Shown: positions 44,961 through 54,008, numbered from the stretch's first letter. The stretch: DNA of 64,000 nt from Lachnospiraceae bacterium (GCA_029054245.1 JAIDFQ010000004.1:1-64000); one strand, 5' to 3'. Made by a program: numbers and translations. The notes: generated by a model from the letters alone, not told the origin.

Positions 44961-45536
44961 CTATGCGGTCCTTTTCTCCAACTCTTCTACTCTTTTTGAT
45001 AACCCTTCTATCATTTTCAATAATAATGCTGTATTATCATTCTCAAGCTTTGTTATTTTATAATACTGATTTAAATCATCGAGATTTTTCTGCACCTTGT
45101 CAATCCTGCTGTCTAAAATTTTTCTTGTCCTTTCCAATTCGTCCAAAATCAAATTCTCTGATTTCAATAATCTCTCATCCACCTTGTCTAAAACCGATGT
45201 CTCTGACTTTGACAATCTTTCATCAACCTTGTCCAGTATCGACGTCTCTGATTTTGACAATCTTTCATCAACCTTATCCAATATCGACGTCTCTGATTTT
45301 GACAATCTTTCATCAACCTTATCCAATATCGACGTCTCTGACTTTGACAATCTTTCATCAACCTTGTCCAGTATCGATGTCTCTGACTTTGACAATCTTT
45401 CATCAACCTTATCCAATATCGATGTCTCTGATTTTGACAATCTTTCATCAACCTTGTCCAGTATCGATGTCTCTGACTTTGATACAACAGCTTCCATCGT
45501 TTTTGCTAATATATCTAAATCTTTTTGGTCCAGCAT
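44961..45536 (-). CDS. Hypothetical protein of 15-residue coiled-coil repeats
   Basis: A 191-residue soluble protein. After 20 residues come seven near-identical copies of SETSILDKVDERLSK, one degenerate copy, and a C-terminal helical segment with heptad spacing (LENDNTALLLKMIEGLSKRVEELEKR). Hydrophobics recur at positions 5, 6, 9 and 13 of each 15-residue unit, a spacing that favours a right-handed coiled coil. There is no signal or membrane segment. AAGGAGG precedes the ATG. The family and role are unknown; a scaffold or ruler-like part is one possibility. Confidence 0.75.
   Translation of the reverse strand: MLDQKDLDILAKTMEAVVSKSETSILDKVDERLSKSETSILDKVDERLSKSETSILDKVDERLSKSETSILDKVDERLSKSETSILDKVDERLSKSETSILDKVDERLSKSETSVLDKVDERLLKSENLILDELERTRKILDSRIDKVQKNLDDLNQYYKITKLENDNTALLLKMIEGLSKRVEELEKRTA
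45162..45476 (-). repeat. Seven 45-bp tandem repeats inside the coiled-coil gene
   Basis: The 45-bp units are almost identical, differing mostly at third codon positions, which points to recent expansion or ongoing homogenisation. Unit gain or loss keeps the frame. The units follow each other without spacers, so this is not a CRISPR array. Confidence 0.95.
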
Positions 45537-45673
45537 TTCATGTCCTCCTTTCTCAATGTGTTTTCATTATAGCAAATCCATCAGCATTTTCAAGTTCATT
45601 TCATATAATTATGTTTATTTTATATAACATTATTTCGTGCATAAATTTGTGTGGAAATTTTTTTCAAAAAAAC

Positions 45674-45703
45674 TTGACAAGTCTATGTAAAAAATAGTAT
45701 ACT
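45674..45703 (+). promoter_or_regulatory. Promoter of the tRNA-Val/tRNA-Met unit
   Basis: TTGACA (45674-45679) and TATACT (45698-45703) are 18 bp apart, 33 bases before tRNA-Val. Confidence 0.8.
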
Positions 45704-45736
45704 AGCAAAGCAGGTCAGATAAATGACTTAAGCAAT

Positions 45737-45809
45737 GGGATCTTAGCTCAGCTGGGAGAGCATCTGCCTTACAAGCAGAGGGTCATAGGTTCGAGCCCTA
45801 TAGGTCCCA
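45737..45809 (+). tRNA. tRNA-Val (anticodon TAC)
   Basis: Acceptor GGGATCT/AGGTCCC with one G-T pair, D arm GCTC/GAGC, anticodon stem TCTGC/GCAGA around CTTACAA (anticodon TAC), T arm ATAGG/CCTAT with TTCGAGC. Discriminator A; CCA not encoded. Confidence 0.95.
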
Positions 45810-45837
45810 TTTCCGGGAAGCCGGATTCATTTCATAT

Positions 45838-45911
45838 GGCGAGATAGCTCAGTTGGCTAGAGCATACGGTTCATACCCGTAGTGTCGAGGGTTCAAATCC
45901 CCCTCTCGCTA
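45838..45911 (+). tRNA. Elongator tRNA-Met (anticodon CAT)
   Basis: Acceptor GGCGAGA/TCTCGCT, anticodon stem TACGG/CCGTA around TTCATAC (anticodon CAT), T arm GAGGG/CCCTC-type pairing. The first acceptor pair is G-T and the anticodon stem matches elongator Met, not initiator (no GGG/CCC stem). A lysidine-modified Ile(CAT) cannot be fully excluded. Confidence 0.9.
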
Positions 45912-45916
45912 TTTTT

Positions 45917-45970
45917 ATCCAGTAGATACATGGAATTTATTTAAACCCTTGTATTTACTGGATTTTTATT
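45917..45970 (+). terminator. Terminator of the tRNA-Val/tRNA-Met unit
   Basis: Arms ATCCAGTA-ATACA and TGTAT-TACTGGAT with one mismatch, followed by TTTTATT, six bases after tRNA-Met. Confidence 0.85.
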
Positions 45971-46019
45971 ATACGCATATATAATATTTTTAAAATTATC
46001 TTTTCAAGCCTGCATTTTT

Positions 46020-46664
46020 TTAGGCAAATTGTTCCACAAAATGCCGGAGAAGTACAGCCCCATCCACCGCATCTTCCCTTCTGTGTTCTAAGCAAAGCCG
46101 CTCCGGGTGCCACTGCACTCCCATAACCGGAAGGTAATCATGGCTTAACCCCTCCACAACGCCGTCCTCCGCCAACTGTACATACCGAACTCCCCTGCCG
46201 GGCGCATCTACGCCTTGATGATGAGCACTGTTGACCGAAAAAGCGCTTCCATACAAATTTTCCAGAAAAGAGCCTTTCCCTGCAGTGGTGCCATGCACCT
46301 GGTCTTTTCCCACATATTCATGTCTTTCGCTGGTCTCAAGGTGCTGAAACATATCACCGCCAAAATAAATATTAATCAACTGCATTCCCTTGCAGATTCC
46401 AAGAACCGGCTTCCTGTCAAGGATGAATGCCTTCAAAATCGACAATTGAAGCCGGTCGAGTTCTGGATCAAAAAAACGGGTTCCGGCTGGCATCTGCCCA
46501 AACAGCCTCGGATCAATATCTCCTCCCCCCGGCAGTATCAGACCACTGTATAAAAGAGGGTCTGGTACATGCAGAGAAGTTTCCGTCATGATCCCCAGAC
46601 TGTGCATCGCCCTTTCGTAATTTGCAGTTTTGTCCGCCTCTCCCGCTATCAATACCTTCTTCAC
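46020..46664 (-). CDS. Class I glutamine amidotransferase, gamma-Glu-GABA hydrolase-like
   Basis: A 214-residue stand-alone amidotransferase/hydrolase of the PuuD/peptidase C26 group. ILPGGGDIDPRLF is the family's hallmark; the triad is Cys in LGICKGMQ, and His and Glu in MGVQWHPER; NSAHHQGVD lies between. Such enzymes split gamma-glutamyl amides. The start is a GTG after GAGGGGG. A run of 37-bp repeats lies in its upstream region. Confidence 0.9.
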   Translation of the reverse strand: MKKVLIAGEADKTANYERAMHSLGIMTETSLHVPDPLLYSGLILPGGGDIDPRLFGQMPAGTRFFDPELDRLQLSILKAFILDRKPVLGICKGMQLINIYFGGDMFQHLETSERHEYVGKDQVHGTTAGKGSFLENLYGSAFSVNSAHHQGVDAPGRGVRYVQLAEDGVVEGLSHDYLPVMGVQWHPERLCLEHRREDAVDGAVLLRHFVEQFA

Positions 46665-46709
46665 GCTTACGCCCCCTCATCTACAACTATATTAATGTAT
46701 GTGGGGCTA

Positions 46710-46842
46710 CCAAACGATGACACATTTCATGTGACATCTTATTGAACCAAACGATGACACATTCCATGTGACATCTTATTGGACCAAATGATGACACATT
46801 TCATGTGACATCTTATTGGACCAAACGATGACACATTTCATG
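46710..46842. repeat. 37-bp tandem repeats with internal palindrome (3.6 copies)
   Basis: Three full copies (46710-46746, 46747-46783, 46784-46820) and a partial fourth begin with CCAAACGATGACACATT and differ by one or two bases. Each holds an imperfect palindrome, GATGACACAT-TTC-ATGTGACATC. There is no unique spacer between copies. The run lies between the 3' end of the GH3 gene and the start of the amidotransferase gene. It may be protein-binding sites or a decayed insertion-sequence end. Confidence 0.9.
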
Positions 46843-46849
46843 CATAATG

Positions 46850-49612
46850 TTAGTTTATCTTAGGAAGTGTAAATCTGATTTCTTCTGCTTCCAGTCCGTT
46901 CTGTCCGAAGGTGAGCTGGAGGACTGCATATTTATTGTCAAGCATGATTTTCTTTTCCATGGTGATCCATTCGCCGCCTGTCCCGTTGAATGTGAATACG
47001 ACAGCCGGAACGCCATCCTTTATTAAGGTGACCGGCATCTGCGCCAGACTGCCAAGGTCTGACTTTGCTTTTATCTGCACGTCATAACAGCCCATATTCT
47101 CTACATCCAGTGCAAAAACATAGGTACTCCCTTTTTTGGTGTCAATTTCGCTAAGATTGATGGTAATTTCTCGGCCGCTGACCTTATGGTACACAATCTC
47201 CTTCTCTTCCCCGGCAAAGGATTCATCGGAGCCCAAGACTTCTACCTTCATCTCATTTCCATTCATCCGTTCGTAGGCATGGGTGTGCATCAGAAAGCGG
47301 CATATGTTCATGGCGTTTCTCTGCAATTCGCCTATGGTGAGAGTTCCTGTATCAAGGGCGGCAAGGGTGTTGTCTCCAGCATCGTTTCGGTCTGCCTGTG
47401 GGCAGACCATATACAGATCATTTTGTGCCTTTGCCATAGCGGCAAAATTTGTCCGTACTGCCGGCTGTCCTTCCTCGTTAATCTCAGCCCACCAGTCGGT
47501 CATCACAATTCCTTCAAATCCCCATTCACCGCGCAGGATGACTGTATTCAAATCATAATTGCCGGCGGTCCAAAGTCCGTTGACACTTCCGTAGGTGGTC
47601 ATGATACAATCTGCGCCGCCTTCCTTTACGGCAATCTCAAATCCCTTCAGATAAATTTCCCGAAGCGCCCGTTCAGAGACTACGCTGTCAAGCTCACGCC
47701 GCCTGGTCTCTTGATTGTTGGCGCAAAAATGCTTGATGGTTCCCGTTACCCCGGCTCCATGCAGACCCCGAATCTGTGCCGCCGCCATCTTTCCGGTCAG
47801 CAGGGGATCTTCAGAAAAATATTCAAAATTCCTGCCATTTAATGGGTGCCTATGGATATTCATTCCGGGACCTAAGAGAGCGTCAATCTTATTTTTTACC
47901 ATCTCCACACCGGTAAAAGCATAAAGTTTCTCCACCAGTTCTGTATTAAAGGTACACGCAAGCAATGTACCGCTTGGCAGACTGAATGCGTTAGCGCCGC
48001 TGTCCAGACGCATTCCAGAGGGTCCGTCTGTGCAGCAGCCGCAAGGAATACCAAGCTTGTTTAGATTCTCTGACACACCGCCAAATGCAGCAGCTGTTCC
48101 CGCAGTCACTTTGGGGCTTCCCATTCCTTCCCCTCGAATGATACAGGCAAGATCTTCTTTCGATAATTGTGCAATAAACGCTTCCATGGATATCCTGCCT
48201 TCCTTCACATCTGAAAGCAGATACCCTTTATCCCCAGTCATGGGAAATTCCGCGGGCAGGCTGCGCGCTCTTTTCTCCCCCGGACTCTCCCGCCTTAACG
48301 GCGTTTCCTCATAGCCGAAAGATGAGCTTCCATCTTCCCTCTTATATGGTTTCATTCTTTCAAATGGCTTCATCGGCGCCATAGCATTTGAACACTGGCT
48401 GAAAAGCTTTGTGTCTTCGACCTGAAAACTCCCTGCCTCTTCCAAGCTTCTGATGCTGCTTCCTGCCAAAAACGTATAAGTTCCTCTCTCCAGCACATAA
48501 CTGGATGCCGTCCCTGTCACACCAGCCTCATCATAGGAAGCAAAGCTCTCGAATGGAATAGAAAACATCATCTCTTCCCTTTCCCCCGGCGCAAGTTCTT
48601 TTGTCTTTGCAAAAGAGGTCAGCACCTTGTCAGGTTTTCCAAGCTGTCCAAAGGGCGCACGCACATAAATCTGTATCACTTCTTTTCCCGGACAGTCACC
48701 GATATTTTCCACTTGTATCTGTATCGTGACTGTATCCTTCTCTATCTCAAATTTCTTCATTTTCCTTTTGAAATCTGTGTAAGAAAGCCCAAAGCCAAAG
48801 GGATACTGTACCTTGTCCTCTGCCACGGTTTCAAAATAGCGGTATCCCACGTAAATGTCTTCCACATAAACATCTTCATCCTGATTTCCAAAATAAGCAT
48901 GGGATGGGTAGTCTTCTATCCGGTAAGCTATGGTATCCGCCAGCCTTCCGGAAGGATTTACCCTGCCTGTCAACACATCAACCGTCCCAAGACCTCCGAT
49001 CATGCCGCCCTGCCACGCATAAAGTACTGCATCAGGGTGATAACGCTCCACAAAACGCATATCGATAATGTTTCCCACATTGAGAACCACAATCATCTTT
49101 GAAAAGCCTTCACGCACTTTTTCAAGCATCTCCTCCTCAGTCTTAGTGAGAAGATAGGCGCCCGGCGCATTTAGGTTGTCCTGATCCTCACCTGCCGTCC
49201 TTCCAAGAATGACAAGGGCATAATCAGACTCCCCTGCGGCTTTCAAAACCAGCTCTTCATCAACAGGCATTTCTTCCTGGGACCATGGTTCATTTCCCCA
49301 GCCGATTCCCTCGTTAAAAGGATGTGTCTTTTCCCACTCCCTGTAAACGGAAACCAGCTCCCTATTGACCGTAATATTTTCGTCTTCCAAAAGGGCATCC
49401 AGAATCCCTGTCACCTTGTCCACATTCACCATTCCGCCGGATCCGGTTCCGCTTTTATAGTAGTGCAGCTGAATCCTTCCGAACACGGAAATGCTTGCGC
49501 CTTTAGGAAGAGGCAGCACCTTGTTTTCGTTGCAAAGAAGAACCTGTCCCTCTGCCGCTGCACATCTTGCGCACTCTGTATACTTTTCCCAATCAAGAAT
49601 CCTATTATCCAT
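46850..49612 (-). CDS. GH3-family beta-glycosidase with permuted domain order
   Basis: A 920-residue intracellular enzyme (no signal peptide). The usual second GH3 domain (alpha/beta sandwich) comes first, residues about 10-250, followed by a fibronectin III-like domain (to about 400), then the TIM-barrel domain (about 470-770), and a C-terminal beta-sandwich like a carbohydrate-binding module. The nucleophile Asp is in GIVMTDWW; GPGMNIHRHPLNGRNFEYFSEDP, TIKHFCANNQE are the other barrel motifs. This order is known in a minority of GH3 enzymes, such as some Ruminococcus beta-glucosidases. It follows the LRR gene by 44 bases. Confidence 0.92.
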   Translation of the reverse strand: MDNRILDWEKYTECARCAAAEGQVLLCNENKVLPLPKGASISVFGRIQLHYYKSGTGSGGMVNVDKVTGILDALLEDENITVNRELVSVYREWEKTHPFNEGIGWGNEPWSQEEMPVDEELVLKAAGESDYALVILGRTAGEDQDNLNAPGAYLLTKTEEEMLEKVREGFSKMIVVLNVGNIIDMRFVERYHPDAVLYAWQGGMIGGLGTVDVLTGRVNPSGRLADTIAYRIEDYPSHAYFGNQDEDVYVEDIYVGYRYFETVAEDKVQYPFGFGLSYTDFKRKMKKFEIEKDTVTIQIQVENIGDCPGKEVIQIYVRAPFGQLGKPDKVLTSFAKTKELAPGEREEMMFSIPFESFASYDEAGVTGTASSYVLERGTYTFLAGSSIRSLEEAGSFQVEDTKLFSQCSNAMAPMKPFERMKPYKREDGSSSFGYEETPLRRESPGEKRARSLPAEFPMTGDKGYLLSDVKEGRISMEAFIAQLSKEDLACIIRGEGMGSPKVTAGTAAAFGGVSENLNKLGIPCGCCTDGPSGMRLDSGANAFSLPSGTLLACTFNTELVEKLYAFTGVEMVKNKIDALLGPGMNIHRHPLNGRNFEYFSEDPLLTGKMAAAQIRGLHGAGVTGTIKHFCANNQETRRRELDSVVSERALREIYLKGFEIAVKEGGADCIMTTYGSVNGLWTAGNYDLNTVILRGEWGFEGIVMTDWWAEINEEGQPAVRTNFAAMAKAQNDLYMVCPQADRNDAGDNTLAALDTGTLTIGELQRNAMNICRFLMHTHAYERMNGNEMKVEVLGSDESFAGEEKEIVYHKVSGREITINLSEIDTKKGSTYVFALDVENMGCYDVQIKAKSDLGSLAQMPVTLIKDGVPAVVFTFNGTGGEWITMEKKIMLDNKYAVLQLTFGQNGLEAEEIRFTLPKIN

Positions 49613-49656
49613 GATCTTTTCCTCCTATACCTCCACATACATGCCCCGATTGCTAA

Positions 49657-50568
49657 CTAATCCAAAGACAACATATCAAAAAAATCTGCACTTTCCACCT
49701 GCTGGGATTTATACCGCATCAGATATCCTTTCATCTCAGGATAATACTCCCCCATGCGGGATAAAATCTGATCATAATTTTCTTCTCCGAAACAACCTGC
49801 CTCGGTAAATGTTGCGTAATATTCCTGCTCGCTTCCATGCTCCTGAAAGACCACTTCCCAAGCTGCTTCCGATGTGCACCCCACCGTATGTTCTGCTAGA
49901 TAGATGCTAAGCTGCTTTCTAAACGTATCCTCAAGACCTACATCATTAATCAGGCGTAGAAAGCAAAGCCTTGCCTTTTCCCTTCGCCGCTCTGCCAAGT
50001 AAAGATCCATATTCGCCACAATATCCTCTTCCCCACAGTAGACCATCTTGGTATACCCCTCTTCGTCCGGCTGTGTCAGAAATTCCTTAAGCTTATCATC
50101 AAATCTGCCAAGCCATTCCGCCTCCCCGGCTTGTTCAGGTGTAAAAAGATAATCCGCCTCCAGTTTCACGGGAACTGCACCTAGAAGGTACCCTGTCTGC
50201 TCCTGTCTGATGCCGTCCGCATCCAGATGACAAATGCACACAAGCCTGTCACATTCCTTAAAAATTCCTCTGCCTAAACTCATCTTCTGGCGGGGTATCC
50301 ATACCTTTTCCAGGCTGCTGCAGTAAGCAAATGCCCAATCTCCGATTTCCTTTAGACCCCTGGGAAGGTACACTTCCTTTAAGTTTTTGCAGCTTAAAAA
50401 TGCCTTTTTCTCCAATTTTGTCACCGGCAGTTCCTCTATTTTTTCCGGGAGCAGGAGTCTGCTGCCAGATGGTCTGCCGGATACGATTGTAATCTCTCCT
50501 TTACAGTTTCTGTAGGTAAGGCATCCTTCTTCTATTTTCCACTCCTTATCTATGATTTTCTCCGTCAT
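49657..50568 (-). CDS. BspA-type leucine-rich repeat protein, cytoplasmic
   Basis: About 303 residues. Residues 45-110 contain two or three LRR_5/BspA-type repeats (KKAFLSCKNLKEVYLPRGLKEIGDWAFAYC in parts). The rest, about 120-303, is a helical, charged region of unknown fold. No signal peptide, unlike most BspA proteins, which are surface proteins. The stop codon of the MoxR gene shares a base with its ATG (TGATG), so the two are translationally coupled. It is probably the target-recognition partner of the MoxR/VWA pair; that is inference. Confidence 0.8.
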   Translation of the reverse strand: MTEKIIDKEWKIEEGCLTYRNCKGEITIVSGRPSGSRLLLPEKIEELPVTKLEKKAFLSCKNLKEVYLPRGLKEIGDWAFAYCSSLEKVWIPRQKMSLGRGIFKECDRLVCICHLDADGIRQEQTGYLLGAVPVKLEADYLFTPEQAGEAEWLGRFDDKLKEFLTQPDEEGYTKMVYCGEEDIVANMDLYLAERRREKARLCFLRLINDVGLEDTFRKQLSIYLAEHTVGCTSEAAWEVVFQEHGSEQEYYATFTEAGCFGEENYDQILSRMGEYYPEMKGYLMRYKSQQVESADFFDMLSLD

Positions 50569-52112
50569 CAACTTATTCCTTCCAAATCCAGTGCGGCGAT
50601 TTCCTCCTGCAAACTATTCTGCCGCTCAGAAAGCATCAGCTCCCTGTTATGCCGTTCATAAGCAGGCGCGCCAAACTGACTGATGAAACGCGCGCTGTCA
50701 TTATTTACGGTAAGTTCCGTCACCAGAATCAACATTTCATTCCCCTCTGCAAAGGCATTTTCCACAAAACCAAACAAATTTTCAAGCCTGCGTCCCGTTC
50801 TTTCCGTACGTTTTTTCAATTCCAGCGTTCGTTCGTCAAAGGCTGCTTTAAGGAACTGAAAGGCTGCTTTTCCATCAGATATTCCCTCCAGCATAAGCTG
50901 CTTTTTTCCCTCCTGCAAAAAACGCATGATACGCCTTCCTTTACGCTTTTCTCTCTCTGAAAGACTTCCTGCCATCCTGGATGATTCCATTTGTTTCATC
51001 CTGCCCTGCATTTGATTTTCAAGCATCTGCGCCACACTAATCTTAATTTTTTCTTCACCGGCAGCGCCCTTCTCCACTGCAGTTTTTACCGCCTTTAAAT
51101 TTTTCAACAATTCTACCAAATAATCACTGCTTTCCATGTCCTCGCGCATTTGACTGATTACCTTATCGGTCAGCATTCCAAGGAGGGAAAGCCTCTCATC
51201 AAAAGCTGCCAGCCGTGCACGCTCTAAGGTCTGCGCCTTCGCTGTGCCATCTAAAATTTCCTCCGTCTGATACTCCTTTTTATATTTGTTGAACAAATCA
51301 TAATACGCTGTAAATTCTTTCACCACACGTCCATTGCGGATATACTGCTCTACCAGCGTTTCGTCCACTTTCATGCCTTCTTCCTCATAAAGGTATAAAA
51401 TCTCCGACAAATCCTCCCAGCCTCTTGCCGTAACATAGCTTCTTCCATTTACTGTCGTCTCAATCTTATAAAAATACTCCTTCTTAAGCTCCAGAAAATT
51501 TAAAATAGCAGCGTGAAGCCCCTTTTGCTGGGCATACTCCTTCCATGCCTTATAATCTGCTTCCACTTCAAGCACCTTGAGACGGTCCATAGTCACCACA
51601 TCAAATTCCCGCACCGACTTATTGTATTCCGGCGGATTTCCTGCAGTCACAATGACCCACCCTTCCGGCACACTATGACGCCCGAACACCTTGTACTGTA
51701 AAAACTGGAGCATAGAAGGCGCCAGCGTTTCCGACACACAATTAATCTCGTCCAGAAAAAGAATCCCTTCCTGTCTCCCGCTTTTATCCATCACCTCATA
51801 AATAGATGCGATAATCTCACTCATGGTATACTCTGAGACATCAAATTGAATCCCCTGATACTCCCTGTGGGAAATAAAGGGAAGCCCAAGCGCCGACTGC
51901 CTAGTGTGATGGGTCATGGAGTAAGAAACCAGCGCAAGGTCAAGCTCCTGGGCAATCTGCTCCATAATTGCCGTTTTGCCGATTCCCGGTGCACCAAGCA
52001 AAAATACAGGTCTCTGACGCACTACAGGTATCCTATACTCTCCGAACTCATCTTTTTTCAAATATAAACGAACCGTATTTTCAATATAGTCCTTTGCCTG
52101 TCTGATATTCAT
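50568..52112 (-). CDS. MoxR-like AAA+ ATPase
   Basis: A 514-residue protein. AAA+ core: Walker A GAPGIGKT (40-47), Walker B ILFLDEIN (about 116-123), sensor 1 IVTAGNPPEYN and a lid to about 280. A helical, charged C-terminal half of more than 230 residues is much longer than in ordinary MoxR (about 320 residues). MoxR ATPases act as chaperones that load cofactors or remodel proteins together with VWA-domain partners, encoded here 47 bases upstream. Confidence 0.9.
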   Translation of the reverse strand: MNIRQAKDYIENTVRLYLKKDEFGEYRIPVVRQRPVFLLGAPGIGKTAIMEQIAQELDLALVSYSMTHHTRQSALGLPFISHREYQGIQFDVSEYTMSEIIASIYEVMDKSGRQEGILFLDEINCVSETLAPSMLQFLQYKVFGRHSVPEGWVIVTAGNPPEYNKSVREFDVVTMDRLKVLEVEADYKAWKEYAQQKGLHAAILNFLELKKEYFYKIETTVNGRSYVTARGWEDLSEILYLYEEEGMKVDETLVEQYIRNGRVVKEFTAYYDLFNKYKKEYQTEEILDGTAKAQTLERARLAAFDERLSLLGMLTDKVISQMREDMESSDYLVELLKNLKAVKTAVEKGAAGEEKIKISVAQMLENQMQGRMKQMESSRMAGSLSEREKRKGRRIMRFLQEGKKQLMLEGISDGKAAFQFLKAAFDERTLELKKRTERTGRRLENLFGFVENAFAEGNEMLILVTELTVNNDSARFISQFGAPAYERHNRELMLSERQNSLQEEIAALDLEGIS

Positions 52113-52159
52113 ACCTATTCCTCCATACCGCAGACCACGTCCGCGGCGTTACATTCATT

Positions 52160-53452
52160 CTAACTCATTTCCGATTCCAATTCTTCATAATCCAGCAATA
52201 CCTTGACCGCCCATGGCGGCACTTCCGGTCCTTCGTCTCCGTTATCCAGAAAAATGAACATGACATCATAAGGCGGCATAGCTTTCGGATAGACACCATA
52301 ACCGTCTGTAAAATAGAAAAGACCTTTCAGGTTTTCAAACTCTCCCGCTTTTATCAGTTCATCCACATATGCAAAGACCGGTCTGAAATCTGTAGAACCA
52401 AAACCCGTCAGGTTTTCATGAGAAAGGAAAAAGTCAAGATCATCCTTACAGGTAATCTTTGTATCTCTTTGCACCTCGTGATCGCACTGAATAATATGCA
52501 CATTCATTTTGCGGAAAAAATTCTCTTCACCGGTAAGCAGCGCATAAGTCTTTCTTAGAAACGCCTGAACCACCGGTCCCCGGCAGGATGCGGATGTGTC
52601 GATGGCAATCACAAATTCCTTTATCTTTTTTGTATCCTTATATTCAAGGGGTTCCACAAGCGGCATATTCCCGTATCGGGAAAGTCCATAGGTATAATAA
52701 ATATAATCAAATTCATCATCATTTACCTGCATATCTTCGTTCACCACCGTGAACTTCCTTAGCAGCTGTCCATAATCATACCGATCTTTCACTGCCTCCA
52801 AAAGACTTTTTTCCAGACTTTCCGATTTTGTCTTTCCTGCTGAAAAAGATTTAAGATCTGCCTTTACCCTTTCGCTTATCTTTTTCCACTGCTCCAGGGT
52901 AATCTCCAGTTCTTCTCTTGGTTCCCAATAATCGTGCACATCCATAAAGAAAAGATCAGAAAATTCTTCCCGTTCTCTTTCACTGATCTGAAAATTCTTA
53001 AGATATCTATATATTTTCTCTGCTGAAAGACTACCAATATCTTCCCTGATAACGCGCAGCTTTCTTTCCCGCTCTTCATCACATTTCAGCGCCGTACCAG
53101 GCATTTCAAGCTCCAGGATCGCCGCCTCCACCGCTAAATCTGCCGAAAGACTCCACGCCTTACGATCCACCTTATCAAAACGGAAACTGTGATAAAAAAT
53201 CATGTGGAACAGGATATGAAGGTACATACGCACCACAAAAGCCGGTTCTTCTTTATACTTTTTCAAAAGAAAAACCGGATCATAATAAATTCGGGCACCG
53301 TCAGCCGCAAAACCCAAAAGCCCTTCCCGCGGCTCGGGCACCAGCGCTGACAAAGCCATATCCAGAAAACGCATATTGACCAGAATGCTATCTCTGGAAT
53401 AGTTCATGACTTTTTCAGAAAGAAGCCTGGCTTTTTCAAATAAATCGCTCAT
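52160..53452 (-). CDS. VWA-domain protein with degenerate metallopeptidase-like N-domain
   Basis: A 430-residue soluble protein. The N-terminal part resembles the peptidase-like domain of DUF2201-type VWA proteins, but the HEXXH helix reads HILFH (79-83), lacking the catalytic Glu. The C-terminal half is a von Willebrand A domain with a metal site DTSAS (284-288), TGFGSTDFRPVF and YFTDGYG. In known MoxR/VWA systems the VWA protein is the adaptor of the ATPase. It follows the deaminase gene by 8 bases. Confidence 0.85.
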   Translation of the reverse strand: MSDLFEKARLLSEKVMNYSRDSILVNMRFLDMALSALVPEPREGLLGFAADGARIYYDPVFLLKKYKEEPAFVVRMYLHILFHMIFYHSFRFDKVDRKAWSLSADLAVEAAILELEMPGTALKCDEERERKLRVIREDIGSLSAEKIYRYLKNFQISEREREEFSDLFFMDVHDYWEPREELEITLEQWKKISERVKADLKSFSAGKTKSESLEKSLLEAVKDRYDYGQLLRKFTVVNEDMQVNDDEFDYIYYTYGLSRYGNMPLVEPLEYKDTKKIKEFVIAIDTSASCRGPVVQAFLRKTYALLTGEENFFRKMNVHIIQCDHEVQRDTKITCKDDLDFFLSHENLTGFGSTDFRPVFAYVDELIKAGEFENLKGLFYFTDGYGVYPKAMPPYDVMFIFLDNGDEGPEVPPWAVKVLLDYEELESEMS

Positions 53453-53460
53453 CTCTCACT

Positions 53461-53952
53461 TTAATATCCTCTGGTTCCGTTTAAGGATTCATCATTGTCT
53501 ATCCATTCCTGCACTTCTATCATGCGGTATTCGTCTTTGCCGTCCCTGATATAGACCCTATCAATTCCGGCATTGATCATCACTCGTTTGCACATGGAGC
53601 AGCTGTTGGAATTGGGGATATATTCCCCTGTCTGGGCGTCCACTCCAGCAAGATACATGGTGCTTCCAATCATCTTATCCCGGGATGCACTGATAATCGC
53701 ATTCATCTCTGCATGCACGCTGCGGCACAGCTCATAGCGTTCCCCTCTCGGGATATTCATTTCCTGCCTGATGCACATCCCTGTATCCGTACAGTTTTTC
53801 CTTCCTCTAGGGGCTCCTACATAACCGGTAGATATCACCTCATCATTCTTTACAATCACTGCTCCGTATTTTCTCCTGACGCAGGTGCTCCGCTTCGACA
53901 CCGTCTCTGCCAAATCCAGGTAATAGTTGATTTTATCGCGCCGTTCTATCAT
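53461..53952 (-). CDS. dCMP/cytidine deaminase family protein (ComEB-like)
   Basis: About 163 residues. The zinc motifs are HAEMNAI (His and catalytic Glu) and SCSMCKRVMINAGI (two Cys), with CVRRKYGAVIVKNDEVISTGYVGAPRG in parts before them. This is the deoxycytidylate deaminase/ComEB pattern, making dUMP for thymidylate synthesis. The start at 53952 follows GGAGGAAC; upstream codons overlap the mraY-like gene's 3' region. Eight bases separate it from the VWA gene. Confidence 0.9.
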   Translation of the reverse strand: MIERRDKINYYLDLAETVSKRSTCVRRKYGAVIVKNDEVISTGYVGAPRGRKNCTDTGMCIRQEMNIPRGERYELCRSVHAEMNAIISASRDKMIGSTMYLAGVDAQTGEYIPNSNSCSMCKRVMINAGIDRVYIRDGKDEYRMIEVQEWIDNDESLNGTRGY

Positions 53953-54008
53953 TTGTTCCTCCATTCCAAACCGTTCTAACGTAGAGCCTGCCGCCACAAT
54001 CCGTTTCC

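Noticed and set aside
45162-45476. Regular 45-bp repeats looked like a CRISPR array
   Set aside because: The repeats abut without unique spacers and form in-frame codons of a gene with a good ribosome site.
44963-45697. Long plus-strand open frames (up to 244 codons) opposite the coiled-coil gene
   Set aside because: They are created by the repeat on the other strand, have repetitive Ser/Phe-rich translations, no ribosome site, and overlap the tRNA promoter.
46710-46842. 37-bp repeats considered as a short CRISPR array
   Set aside because: Period equals unit length, so there are no spacers, and no cas genes are present.
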